DNA of 64,000 nt from positions 124,001 through 188,000 of the forward strand of contig CALQCC020000002.1 in NCBI GenBank assembly GCA_943328975.2, read 5' to 3'. The translations under genes and the position numbers were made by a program. The notes beneath the pieces were generated by a model. The model had not been told where the DNA came from. It did no database searches and worked only from the letters and a program-made list of their open reading frames with translations. This stretch comes from Bordetella parapertussis. GTDB lineage: Bacteria > Acidobacteriota > Terriglobia > Bryobacterales > Bryobacteraceae. Of this stretch, positions 1-7,877 are shown piece by piece (position 1 is the stretch's first letter; the number at the start of each line of letters is the position of its first letter).

Positions 1-397
1 GGAATATTCCACGGAGACTCGCATCGCCCACTATACAGGCGGCGTACACTTGGACCGCCCCGGCTTGACCGTCGATTCGCGAGAGCTGCGCGCCTTCCTC
101 AAGGAGTCCACTTCGGATTCGTCACTCGACAAAGCGTTCGCCGATGGAGCCGTGAAGACAGTCAGCACGACGGTGGTCCCCGGTAAACCCAAACGTACCC
201 GCACAGGCACATCCGAGCATGCCGAATACTTTGTCGACGAACAGAAGGTTGTTCTCAACGGAGGGCAAGCGAAGCTAGTGGATAGCGAAAAGGGCCAGAC
301 AATCGGGCGTGAATTGACCTGGTGGGCCAACAATGATAGGCTGCTGGTGAATGGCGAAGAATCCCGACCCGCCCGGACGATTCTTCCCAAGAAATAA
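1..397 (+). CDS. lptA: LptA/OstA-like lipopolysaccharide transport protein, 3' part
   Basis: The frame is already open at base 2 and closes with TAA at 395-397, so only the last ~131 residues are present. They show the repeating beta-strand pattern of the OstA/LptA/LptC fold, with phrases such as TRIAHYTGGV, LTVDSRELRAFL, GGQAKLVDSEKG and ELTWWANNDRLLVNG. These correspond to the rungs that shield the lipid A acyl chains in the periplasmic Lpt bridge. The stop lies 6 bp before lptB, the usual lptA-lptB order, which supports an LPS-export role. An LptC-type or fused protein cannot be excluded because the N-terminus lies outside the window. Confidence 0.72.
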   Translation, partial: EYSTETRIAHYTGGVHLDRPGLTVDSRELRAFLKESTSDSSLDKAFADGAVKTVSTTVVPGKPKRTRTGTSEHAEYFVDEQKVVLNGGQAKLVDSEKGQTIGRELTWWANNDRLLVNGEESRPARTILPKK

Positions 398-403
398 CAC
401 TTT

Positions 404-1129
404 GTGAGCACTCTTCAAACGGCGGAAATCGCCAAAGCGTATCGTGGACGCAAGGTCGTCGACAACGTCTCCATCCGTGTGGAGCAGGGCGAAGTCGTCG
501 GGCTACTAGGGCCGAACGGCGCGGGCAAGACAACTTCGTTTTACATGATTGTCGGATTGATCCTGCCTGACTCCGGGCGCGTCATGCTGGACGACGAAGA
601 CATCACTGCCCTGCCTATGTATCAGCGCGCGCGGCGCGGCATCAGCTACCTGCCGCAAGAGGCGTCGGTCTTCCGGAAACTCACCGTGGAAGACAACCTC
701 ATGGCGATTCTGGAAACGCTGCCCATCTCGCGGCGCGACCGGCAAGATCGGATGAACCGGCTGATCGCGCAGTTGGGCCTGGAACAAGTCCGTCACAGCA
801 AAGGTTATGTGCTTTCCGGTGGCGAGCGCCGTCGCACAGAGATCGCGCGCAGCCTGGTGATTGAGCCGAGCTTCCTGTTACTCGATGAACCGTTTTCGGG
901 TATCGATCCCATCCAGGTGATGGAACTGCAGCGTATCATCCTGGACTTGAAACAATCCGGCATCGGGATTCTAGTGACGGATCACAGCGTGGAGAAGACG
1001 TTAGCGGTGACGGATCGGGCGTATATCATTAACGACGGGAAGATCTTCAGAAACGGAACGCCGGACGAACTGGGTCACGACCCAGAGGCCCGGCGTGTGT
1101 ATTTAGGGGAAAATTTCACTCTCGGCTAG
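404..1129 (+). CDS. lptB: LPS export ABC transporter ATP-binding protein LptB
   Basis: ATPase that powers extraction of LPS from the inner membrane with LptF/LptG and feeds the LptC-LptA bridge. At 241 aa it has the family's usual length. Visible motifs are Walker [10 protein letters not shown] (36-44), Q-loop region YLPQEASVF, signature LSGGERRR, Walker [14 protein letters not shown] and the switch His in TDHSVEKT. The C-terminal VYLGENF is typical of LptB. The start is taken as GTG at 404, since no ATG gives a full N-terminal strand. It is probably co-transcribed with the truncated lptA gene 6 bp upstream. lptF and lptG are not in the window. Confidence 0.95.
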   Translation: MSTLQTAEIAKAYRGRKVVDNVSIRVEQGEVVGLLGPNGAGKTTSFYMIVGLILPDSGRVMLDDEDITALPMYQRARRGISYLPQEASVFRKLTVEDNLMAILETLPISRRDRQDRMNRLIAQLGLEQVRHSKGYVLSGGERRRTEIARSLVIEPSFLLLDEPFSGIDPIQVMELQRIILDLKQSGIGILVTDHSVEKTLAVTDRAYIINDGKIFRNGTPDELGHDPEARRVYLGENFTLG

Positions 1130-1151
1130 ACGCCGAAGTTGTGAGAAGAGG

Positions 1152-1604
1152 TTAGGCTGCCGCACCGGCCGAGGCCCGTTCGCCCATCGCGTTCGCGAAG
1201 TGCGAAATGACCACGGACATTTCGTCCAGCGCGTGCTTCGCCACATCCGGCGATAAGCGTCCAACGGTCTTGAACAAGAACCGCGAGAAGTTGTAGTTCA
1301 TCTGCAACATGCGGTCTTCGACGCGGAACTCCGCGTTGCCGCCACCTGCGTTTTGAATCAAATTGGATACCAGCGTAAAATCGCGTTCCAGTGTTGCACT
1401 CAGTTGGTCCAAATCTGCTGGACCAGCCTCGCGCAGTAGCGCCTGTACTTCCAGGAAGCTCATTTGGTTCGCCGCAGCGACCTCGCCGGCGTAGTCCCGA
1501 GTCGTCTTCGCGCTCAGGATCAACAGGCAGGTATAGCGGAACCAATACCCAAACAGCAGCACCGAGCCTATGATGATGAGTATTGTTGTTGCTGTCTCGA
1601 ACAT
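1152..1604 (-). CDS. Hypothetical single-pass membrane protein
   Basis: 150-aa protein with one strong N-terminal membrane segment (about residues 6-29) and a cytoplasmic tail predicted mostly helical. It has an Ala/Leu-rich section with ALLREAGPADLDQL and a C-terminal Ala-rich end. I see no catalytic motif and do not recognise a family. It faces lptB tail-to-tail across 22 bp and has about 135 bp of non-coding DNA between its start and the next gene, so it is probably transcribed alone. The smooth hydrophobicity pattern and clean ATG start support a real gene; the function is unknown. Confidence 0.7.
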   Translation of the reverse strand: MFETATTILIIIGSVLLFGYWFRYTCLLILSAKTTRDYAGEVAAANQMSFLEVQALLREAGPADLDQLSATLERDFTLVSNLIQNAGGGNAEFRVEDRMLQMNYNFSRFLFKTVGRLSPDVAKHALDEMSVVISHFANAMGERASAGAAA

Positions 1605-1739
1605 TCAGTTTCCGATCTCACAGCCTCGTGGGAAGCTGCAAGCCAATTAATCTACAGGCAGCTTAGCATCGGAGTTATCAGGGAACAATAGATCTGTAGG
1701 GTAGTAAGGTGTTTTCGCCTAAGGTTTTCATAGGACTTA

Positions 1740-2294
1740 CTAGAACACCATCGCGGAGGGTACTGCCGATGAGTCCTTTTCGCAGTATGCGCACCATAGG
1801 CTCGCATATGACTCAGTAATATAGTCGGCCAGGGAATAGCCCAAGTTTAGGGCGGTGCTATCAATCCACGCTGCCGGCCCCTCTAATTCCAGGAAGTCGC
1901 CTGCGGGCGTTTCATCCATAGTAATGATGCCGGGTTGGTCCGCCGCTGCGAACGTGGTCCGATACTTCTCATATCGGAACGCTGGCTGGTACCCGAGCTT
2001 CGCCAGCACTACTGCAAAGGCAGAGCCATCGCTGACATCGAGTTCAATCTCCTCGCGGCTCTTGTGCGGGGCGCGCTGGGCTGGTCCTTTATAGGTGAGC
2101 GTCGAACGCTGGCCTCTAGTGCGGAGGCGGAGCACTTGATCGGCCTGGCGTAGTTCCCCGGTTGCGCGGTCATACAGTTGGTCGGCTTCGAGTTGGCGTG
2201 GAGTGCGGATCTGGTAGCCGAGCGCTTGTATCCGGGTGTACGCAGAATCGACACCGTCACGGATTCGCAGCTTGATCTCGGTTTCGGTGGCCAT
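1740..2294 (-). CDS. CYTH domain protein (class IV adenylate cyclase/CyaB-like)
   Basis: 184-aa protein starting with the CYTH signature ExExK (ETEIKLR at residues 3-9), followed by basic and acidic strand residues of the triphosphate tunnel (LRLRTRG, TYKGP, REEIELDV, YRTTF, MDETPAGDFLELEG). Members of the superfamily bind triphosphates with Mg and act as adenylate cyclases, thiamine triphosphatases or inorganic triphosphatases. The presence of FLELEGP resembles the CyaB/COG1437 branch. The ATG at 2294 is preferred over a TTG nine bases upstream because ExExK normally lies at the very N-terminus. The upstream terminator hairpin abuts the start. Substrate cannot be assigned from sequence. Confidence 0.85.
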   Translation of the reverse strand: MATETEIKLRIRDGVDSAYTRIQALGYQIRTPRQLEADQLYDRATGELRQADQVLRLRTRGQRSTLTYKGPAQRAPHKSREEIELDVSDGSAFAVVLAKLGYQPAFRYEKYRTTFAAADQPGIITMDETPAGDFLELEGPAAWIDSTALNLGYSLADYITESYASLWCAYCEKDSSAVPSAMVF

Positions 2295-2331
2295 AAAAGA
2301 CAAAAGGGCGGAGCTTCTGCGCCCCGCCCTT
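2295..2331 (-). terminator. Rho-independent terminator of the MBL-fold gene
   Basis: Bases 2304-2311 and 2324-2331 form an 8-bp GC-rich stem (AAGGGCGG/CCGCCCTT), with two more inner GC pairs possible. On the minus strand the stem is followed by TTTTGTCTTTT. It lies 22 bp beyond the stop of the metallo-beta-lactamase-fold gene at 2353, and its T tract runs straight into the ATG of the CYTH gene. Confidence 0.75.
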
Positions 2332-2352
2332 CCATTCTACGTGCCTATCGGA

Positions 2353-3903
2353 CTACTGCTTGCCCGCCATGAACCTGAGTTCCTGCTGCGTGACCTTGCG
2401 ATTGTCATTCGGCAGGTGGATGGGAATGTGGCGTTCGACATCCAGCTTCAGGCGCTCCACTTCCTTGAGGAAGTTCACCTGGTACCCGTTCGGGTTCGGG
2501 AGGGGGGCGGAAAGCGGTTGTCCCACGTTGAACTCGTCGGCGTTGATCAGGATCTTCTGTTTGGGCAGGTAGATCACGAGCATGCCTTCGTCATGGGTGC
2601 CGCCCAGGAGGTGATGCAGTTCGACGGTATGGGTGCCGTCGGTGTAGACTTTCTTCTCGCCGACGTATTCCACCTTGGCTTTGGGTCGAGGCGTCTTCTT
2701 CTGCAGTTCGTCTGGGACCAGAGCGTGGGAATTGGCCATGACCTTCTCATACAGGCCCTTGTTCGCCTGATTCGTGATGATGGTGATGCCGTTGGCCACG
2801 GCCGCGCGGAGACCGCCGGTGTGGTCGAAGTGGAAGTGCGTGTTGACGACGTACTTGATCGGCTTGTTCGGGACCAGACGATGCGCCTCGGCGATGATTT
2901 GGTCCATGCGCTGATCGTTGGACGGTCCTTCAATCAGCATCACGTAGTCTTTGAAGTCACAAACGACCGCGGCATAGCCGCCCTTGACCAGCCAGAAGCC
3001 GCCACCGAGGTCTTCAGTCTCCACTCCAGCTGCGGCCGCAGGAGCGCCCTTCGCGGCGCCAGGACCGCCAGGGCCACCAGGGGCGGCCTTCGCCCCACCA
3101 GCGCCCCCAGGACCAGCCGGAGCGCCACCTTTCGCGCCTCCCTTGGCCTGGGGAACCGTCAGATCGACCGGTTGGTTGAGCTTGACGTCGGAAACTGCTA
3201 GTTCAAAAATGATCGGGTCCCACTGATGCTGCACGATCTTCGAGGGGAACTTCACGCCGCCGAAATCCTTCCAATCGGAGAACTGCGCGTCCCATTTAAT
3301 GTCGCCCAGGAAGTCGTGGTTGATCATGACTTCCACTTTCTGGACCAGTCCCTTGTCATCGATAAAGCCGCTGACCGAGGTCTGATAGGAACCAGGGCCG
3401 GTGCCGGAAGTCATCGGGTAGCTGAGCACGGTGTACTTCTTGCCCTTCTCGGTCCGTTGCGAAACGGTCGCGTTATTGGCCTGCGCGGCTTTCAGGAAGC
3501 CGATGGGGGTCATCGCCATTTCCACCTGCGCGTTGAAGTTGTTCGCCATGGTCGGCTGATCCTGCGTCTGCGTGGGAGCCGGGGTCGTGGTGCCATTGCC
3601 GCCGCCCGGAGGATTGTTGCCTTCTCCCCGAATGCGCTTGGTGCGGAAGCCCTTGGCGTCGAAATCATACCCACGGACGACTTCTTTGTTGGAATACCAG
3701 CGCCAGTATTTTGCGGTCGGCACGCGCTGCTGGCCCACGGCTCCGTCGCCGCCTTCACCCCAGAGGGTGAGCGTCTTGGCATCGGTGACGCCCAGGGCCT
3801 TCATGGAATCGTCGATCACCTTCTGAGCCGGACTTTGCGCCGATAAAACCCAGACCATTGCCACCGTTGCAACTGCGGCGGAAACCCACAACTTCTTAAA
3901 CAT
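2353..3903 (-). CDS. Secreted metallo-beta-lactamase-fold hydrolase with N-terminal substrate-carrier-like domain
   Basis: 516 aa from the ATG at 3903, which has GGAGG five bases upstream; upstream in-frame codons lack a ribosome site. Residues 1-23 are a signal peptide ending SAQ. Residues ~30-255 are a beta-rich domain resembling outer-membrane lipoprotein-sorting/LolA-type or peptidase-regulatory folds in pattern only. Residues ~260-300 are a Gly/Ala/Pro/Lys linker. The rest is an MBL domain with NTHFHFDHTGG (HxHxDH), a further metal His in GGTHDEGM and an Asp in INADEF. The two-part layout with a flexible linker is unusual. Substrate is unknown; the protein is probably periplasmic. It ends at a good terminator. 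Confidence 0.82.
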   Translation of the reverse strand: MFKKLWVSAAVATVAMVWVLSAQSPAQKVIDDSMKALGVTDAKTLTLWGEGGDGAVGQQRVPTAKYWRWYSNKEVVRGYDFDAKGFRTKRIRGEGNNPPGGGNGTTTPAPTQTQDQPTMANNFNAQVEMAMTPIGFLKAAQANNATVSQRTEKGKKYTVLSYPMTSGTGPGSYQTSVSGFIDDKGLVQKVEVMINHDFLGDIKWDAQFSDWKDFGGVKFPSKIVQHQWDPIIFELAVSDVKLNQPVDLTVPQAKGGAKGGAPAGPGGAGGAKAAPGGPGGPGAAKGAPAAAAGVETEDLGGGFWLVKGGYAAVVCDFKDYVMLIEGPSNDQRMDQIIAEAHRLVPNKPIKYVVNTHFHFDHTGGLRAAVANGITIITNQANKGLYEKVMANSHALVPDELQKKTPRPKAKVEYVGEKKVYTDGTHTVELHHLLGGTHDEGMLVIYLPKQKILINADEFNVGQPLSAPLPNPNGYQVNFLKEVERLKLDVERHIPIHLPNDNRKVTQQELRFMAGKQ

Positions 3904-3990
3904 ACTCGCCTCCACACCGACATTTTCGCCCACAGGGCCCCGGAACAACGATAAAGTATACCACCCGTAAAACTGGCGAACCGGGCCATT

Positions 3991-4034
3991 GGAAACGAAA
4001 AGGCCGCTGGACCCGGGGTCGGGGTCCAGCGGCC
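3991..4034 (-). terminator. Strong Rho-independent terminator after the Spy-like gene
   Basis: A perfect 13-bp stem, GGCCGCTGGACCC at 4002-4014 with its complement at 4022-4034, encloses a 7-nt loop. On the minus strand it is followed by TTTTCGTTT. It sits 22 bp after the stop of the gene at 4057-4629 and separates it from the downstream MBL-fold gene. Confidence 0.85.
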
Positions 4035-4056
4035 GAAATGAACTACACGGGCGGTG

Positions 4057-4629
4057 TTAGAAACCCTTCGGGCCGCCCTTTCCCTTGCCAAACCCACGTC
4101 CACCAGGGCCACCGGGACCGCGTCCACCAGGACCGCCACCCGGTCCGCCCTCCAGCAAGCCGATGACGCTGGCTCCCTGCACTTGCTCACGCAGCGCGGC
4201 AGCGGCAGCAAGTGTCGCCAGCTTGGCCTTTTGATCGGCACTCAAGGTCGCGGCCATCTGCGCCCTTGCGTCGGATTGGAATTTTTCCAACTGCGTGCGC
4301 AACGCCGTTATCTCCGCTTGTAGGCTGGTGATCGTAGCCGCGTTTACCGGCGTGGCATTCATCGCCGCACGCAGTGCCTGCATCTTGGTCTGGAGTTGCT
4401 GCGCGATCGGCTCAGCCGCCGTCATCGCAGTTTTGCGGATCGCGTCGAAACCGGTGATCTGCGAATCGCTCAGACTGAGGTACGTCTTCACTGCGTCCAC
4501 CGGAGGCACCGGAGCGGTACCCGTGGCGGTGGCTCCCCGGAACCCGCGGCCCCCCGGACCCTGAGCGAATGCGAGCATACCCACTGCCACGACGGCCGTT
4601 ACTGCGAATCCTACGAGTTTCAGTTTCAT
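4057..4629 (-). CDS. Spy/CpxP-like periplasmic protein (LTxxQ family) with Gly-rich tail
   Basis: 190 aa with a signal peptide (about 1-23, ending FAQ) and a Gly/Arg segment GPGGRGFRG. An all-alpha region follows, with LSLSDSQITGF and TLSADQKAKLATL, the paired LTxxQ-type motifs of Spy/CpxP periplasmic chaperones and heavy-metal sensors. The last ~35 residues are GGPGG/GGRG repeats. It is divergent from the histidine kinase/response regulator pair starting at 4799, across 169 bp that must hold both promoters. This matches the CpxP-CpxAR layout and suggests the protein senses envelope stress or feeds back on the kinase. That link is inferred, not shown. A strong terminator follows it. Confidence 0.78.
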   Translation of the reverse strand: MKLKLVGFAVTAVVAVGMLAFAQGPGGRGFRGATATGTAPVPPVDAVKTYLSLSDSQITGFDAIRKTAMTAAEPIAQQLQTKMQALRAAMNATPVNAATITSLQAEITALRTQLEKFQSDARAQMAATLSADQKAKLATLAAAAALREQVQGASVIGLLEGGPGGGPGGRGPGGPGGRGFGKGKGGPKGF

Positions 4630-4798
4630 GTTTGTCTCCTTCTTTCTTGTCCATGTGCCGGAGCCTCGTTGGCTCTCAACGGGTTCAGTATGTACTGGGA
4701 ACCCTGCGTTTGTTGATTAAGAGTTTGAAAAAACAGGCTTTACATTCTTAACAGAAGGGTTCTCGAAGTATGGGCTTCCCGTTATACTCGAAATCGGA

Positions 4799-6394
4799 AT
4801 GACTTCCACGCCACACTCGAGGTTTCGCGATGCTGCCATCGGCGTCCTGCTGTTTGCGGCGCTGCTGGTGCTGGCAGTGTTGCAGTATCGCTGGATCGGT
4901 CAGGTAAGCGAGGCAGATCGCGATCGGTTGCAGGAAGGCATGGGTTCGGCGCTCGCGCGCTTCAGCGACGATTTCAACGGAGAGATCGAACGGCTGGTAC
5001 AAGTGGTCACCGGCGGTCCGAACGACGTGGAGAGTCGTATCGCGCTGTGGAGTGACGTTGCGCAGCATCCGCAAATCTTGAAACATGTTTGGGCTGCCGA
5101 CGATGCGGCCCTACCCGATTCGCTGCGCGCACTGGTTGCGCGGCTTCCGGATAACGCGGTGGGATTTCGTGGGGGCCGCGGTGGGCGCTCGCCGCTGACG
5201 GTGGATGGTTCGATTCCCGCGCTCGCCGTGCCACGGGTGCGGCTGAATCAGGTTGATGAAGGCGCACCCTTGAGCTGGCTCATCATTGAGTTGGACCGGG
5301 CGTACATCTTAGACACGTGGGTGCCGCAGTTGATCGAGAAACATTTCGGTCCTGAGTATCAAGTGGAAGTGACCTCGCAGCCGGGTCGGATCGATCGCGA
5401 GCAAGGCGTAGCTCCGCTGTTCCTACTACGGCAGGGTCCGTTTGGACGAGGACGGGGCGGCCCTCCGGACCTTGTCGGAAAGCAGAAACAAAAGCAGGGG
5501 AAACGTCCACCGTTCGGCGGCGGGCAGGGTCCGGGCGAAGAGGGGCCGTGGCGCGTGGTGGCCTCCTATCGCATGGGTACGATGAGCGAGTTGGTGGAAG
5601 GTCTGCGGCTACGTAATCTCGCGGTCAGCTTCGGAATCCTGTTGTTGATGGGTGTGAGCGTGGCGATGTTGATGCTCTCCACTCGGCGCGCCAATGCGCT
5701 TGCCTTGCAGCAGATGGAGTTCGTGGCGGGAGTGACGCATGAGCTACGGACGCCCCTCGCCGTGATTCAATCGGCGAGCCAGAATCTCGCGGACGGTGTC
5801 GCTTCAGGGGAAGCGCAAGCGCGTCGCTATGGTGGCGTAATTCACGATCAATCGAAGCGACTGGGCAATATGGTGGAGCAAGTGCTTCGTTTTGCGGGCT
5901 TGTCTTCGCAACATGGAGAATTGCAACGTGGATCGGTTGAAGTATCTGCGTTGATCGACGAAGCCGTTGCCGATTGCCAGTTTGAACTGACCGCGGCAGG
6001 ATCAGAAGTCACGCGGGAGTTCGACGCGGCACTGCCGGCGATCAATGGCGATAGAGGTGCGTTGCTCCACTGCCTGCGGAACTTGCTCAGTAACGCGGCA
6101 AAACATGGCGCAGGTTCGGCGGTGCGGATCACGGCTCGCGCCGCGGGTGCTTCCATAGTTGAAATCGTCGTCGAGGATGGCGGTCCTGGAATCGACGCTG
6201 CCGATCTGCCGCATGTCTTTGAACCGTTTTATCGGGGCACGCGCGCGAAAGAAGACCAAGTGCAAGGCTCGGGTCTGGGATTGAGCCTGGTGAAGAAGAT
6301 CGTCGAGGCGCACGGGGGCAAAGTGGACGTCAAGAATAATCACGGAGCGCAATTCCGGCTACTGCTGCCGGCCGTGAAGGCATCGCAGGCATGA
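4799..6394 (+). CDS. Membrane sensor histidine kinase
   Basis: 531 aa. TM1 lies at ~11-30, then a periplasmic region of ~240 residues, then TM2 at ~274-293. No HAMP is obvious. HisKA has the phospho-acceptor His at about 314 (FVAGVTHELRTPL). The ATPase core has the N box LRNLLSNAAKHG, G1 VEDGGPGID and G2 GSGLGLSLVKK. The periplasmic part contains Gly/Arg-rich and Lys/Gln-rich stretches (FRGGRGGR, FGRGRGG, KQKQKQGKRPP) that echo the Gly-rich Spy-like protein encoded divergently upstream. Start ATG at 4799 is the first giving TM1. It overlaps the response regulator by 4 bp (ATGA), so the two are translationally coupled. Confidence 0.93.
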   Translation: MTSTPHSRFRDAAIGVLLFAALLVLAVLQYRWIGQVSEADRDRLQEGMGSALARFSDDFNGEIERLVQVVTGGPNDVESRIALWSDVAQHPQILKHVWAADDAALPDSLRALVARLPDNAVGFRGGRGGRSPLTVDGSIPALAVPRVRLNQVDEGAPLSWLIIELDRAYILDTWVPQLIEKHFGPEYQVEVTSQPGRIDREQGVAPLFLLRQGPFGRGRGGPPDLVGKQKQKQGKRPPFGGGQGPGEEGPWRVVASYRMGTMSELVEGLRLRNLAVSFGILLLMGVSVAMLMLSTRRANALALQQMEFVAGVTHELRTPLAVIQSASQNLADGVASGEAQARRYGGVIHDQSKRLGNMVEQVLRFAGLSSQHGELQRGSVEVSALIDEAVADCQFELTAAGSEVTREFDAALPAINGDRGALLHCLRNLLSNAAKHGAGSAVRITARAAGASIVEIVVEDGGPGIDAADLPHVFEPFYRGTRAKEDQVQGSGLGLSLVKKIVEAHGGKVDVKNNHGAQFRLLLPAVKASQA

Positions 6395-7077
6395 GTAATC
6401 GGATCTTATTAGTGGAAGACGAGCCCGGGCTGGTCATGACGTTGACCGATCGCTTGCGTGCCGAAGATTACGAAGTCGATGAAGCGAACGACGGGGTCAC
6501 GGGGCTGGAAAAAGCCATCAGCGGCGCTTACGACTTGGTGATTCTCGACATCGGCCTGCCGCGCAAGAATGGCCTGGATGTCTGTCGCGGCATTCGCGAA
6601 AGCGGTAAACACATGCCCATTCTGATGCTGACCGCGCGTGGGCAAGTCGTGGACAAAGTGGTCGGGTTGCAATTGGGAGCAGACGACTATCTCACCAAGC
6701 CGTTCGACATGATGGAACTACTGGCTCGCGTGGGCGCATTGCTGCGGCGCGCGGAGCCAAGAATGGCGTCAGACACGGACTCGTATGAATTCGGCGCGAT
6801 CAAAGTAGACTTCCGTCGCGGCGAGGCCTTCAAAGCAGGCAAGCGCGTCACTCTATCGGCACGCGAGTTTCAGCTGGTGCGCTACTTGATCGACCACAAA
6901 GGTGAAATTATTTCCCGCGAGCAATTGCTGCACGACGTATGGGGTTACAACGCACTGCCGGAGACGCGCACTGTGGACGTTCACATGGCGTGGCTGCGAC
7001 GAAAGTTGGAAGAGAATCCTCGCGTTCCAGAGTATTTCTTGACCGTGCGCGGGATGGGCTACAAGTTCGAGGGGTGA
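6391..7077 (+). CDS. OmpR/PhoB-family response regulator
   Basis: 228 aa. The receiver domain has the acidic pair ED at 9-10, phospho-acceptor Asp53 (LVILDIGLP), a conserved Thr in MLTARG and Lys in LTKPF. A C-terminal winged helix (about 125-226) ends in the typical VRGMGYKFEG. It is coupled to the upstream kinase through an ATGA overlap and is its cognate regulator. Likely targets include the divergent Spy-like gene. The 3' end overlaps exbD on the other strand by 19 bp. Confidence 0.95.
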   Translation: MSNRILLVEDEPGLVMTLTDRLRAEDYEVDEANDGVTGLEKAISGAYDLVILDIGLPRKNGLDVCRGIRESGKHMPILMLTARGQVVDKVVGLQLGADDYLTKPFDMMELLARVGALLRRAEPRMASDTDSYEFGAIKVDFRRGEAFKAGKRVTLSAREFQLVRYLIDHKGEIISREQLLHDVWGYNALPETRTVDVHMAWLRRKLEENPRVPEYFLTVRGMGYKFEG

Positions 7078-7469
7078 GCTTTCGGAAGCAGCGCCACGCG
7101 ATCCAGCCCCACGCCGCGCGCCACATCCAACACTCGCATCACGTGCTCAAAGTCTAAGTCGGGCTCGGCCCCAACGAAGATGACGTGATTGCCGCGCGTC
7201 CGGAAGATTTGCGCCAAGCGCGGTTCTAGAGCGGGCTCCGTCACAAGTTCCTGATTGAGGGACACTGTGCGATCGGCGTGGACCATCAGGACGATGTCTT
7301 GCGGGTTCGCTTCTCCAGCGCCGTTCGACGGCCTGGGTACCTGTGCATCCAGGCCTACTGAGTCCGAGTTGATCACCACCATGAAGATGATGAGCAACAC
7401 CAGCAACACATCGATCATCGGCGTAACATTGATTTCCGCCTGGTGTCGACCGCCCACGGACATCGCCAT
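7059..7469 (-). CDS. exbD: ExbD/TolR-family biopolymer transport protein
   Basis: 136 aa with a short cytoplasmic N-terminus, one TM helix (about 15-37) containing the proton-relay Asp in TPMIDVLLVLLIIF, and a periplasmic domain. Family members work with an ExbB/TolQ proton channel to energise TonB or Tol/Pal functions. No exbB/tolQ or tonB lies next to it, so its partner must be elsewhere. A second in-frame ATG at 7463 is also possible. The 3' end overlaps the response regulator gene convergently. Confidence 0.9.
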   Translation of the reverse strand: MAMSVGGRHQAEINVTPMIDVLLVLLIIFMVVINSDSVGLDAQVPRPSNGAGEANPQDIVLMVHADRTVSLNQELVTEPALEPRLAQIFRTRGNHVIFVGAEPDLDFEHVMRVLDVARGVGLDRVALLPKAHPSNL

Positions 7470-7533
7470 CGCAGTATCCTCCGTCTGAGGAATTGGACAC
7501 TGCGCTGCTGAAAGAAGTTCCCTACTGCGGACG

Positions 7534-7875
7534 CTAGAGCGCCGCTTCGTCGCGATCGTCGTTGCGAATACGAATAGCTGTGAGCACGCGCTCGACGAAG
7601 ATTTTCCCGTCGCCGATTTCGCCTGAGCGCGCGGAATTGACCAAGGTTTGGACGATTTCGTCCTTGCGCGTGTCGCTGGCCACCATCTCGATGATCGTCT
7701 TCGGCAGTAAGTCCACTTGATACTCGCGACCGCGATAGATCTCTTTGTGGCCCTTCTGGCGACCGTGACCGCGGACTTCGGTCACCGTCATCCCATCCAC
7801 GCCAATTTCGGCCAACGCCCGCCGGACTACTTCAAGCTTGTGGGGTTGAATGACGGCTTCAATCTTGTAGATCAT
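7534..7875 (-). CDS. glnB: Nitrogen regulatory PII protein (GlnB/GlnK)
   Basis: 113 aa, standard PII length. The T-loop carries GREYQVDLLPK with the Tyr that is uridylylated in proteobacteria. The B-loop/ATP site appears as SGEIGDGKIFV and the C-terminal signature as VLTAIRIRN. It starts 2 bp after amtB, the conserved amtB-glnK pairing in which PII binds and blocks the ammonium channel under nitrogen excess. By context it could equally be named glnK. Confidence 0.95.
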   Translation of the reverse strand: MIYKIEAVIQPHKLEVVRRALAEIGVDGMTVTEVRGHGRQKGHKEIYRGREYQVDLLPKTIIEMVASDTRKDEIVQTLVNSARSGEIGDGKIFVERVLTAIRIRNDDRDEAAL

Positions 7876-7877
7876 AA

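Noticed and set aside
3040-3150. Repetitive GGN-GCN DNA that might be read as tandem repeats or a CRISPR-like array
   Set aside because: It is codon-level repetition encoding the Gly/Ala/Pro linker, with no constant repeat and spacer structure.
2236-3201. A long plus-strand open frame opposite the MBL-fold gene
   Set aside because: Its translation has no domain pattern and it is the antisense of a clear signal-peptide-bearing enzyme; high GC creates such frames.
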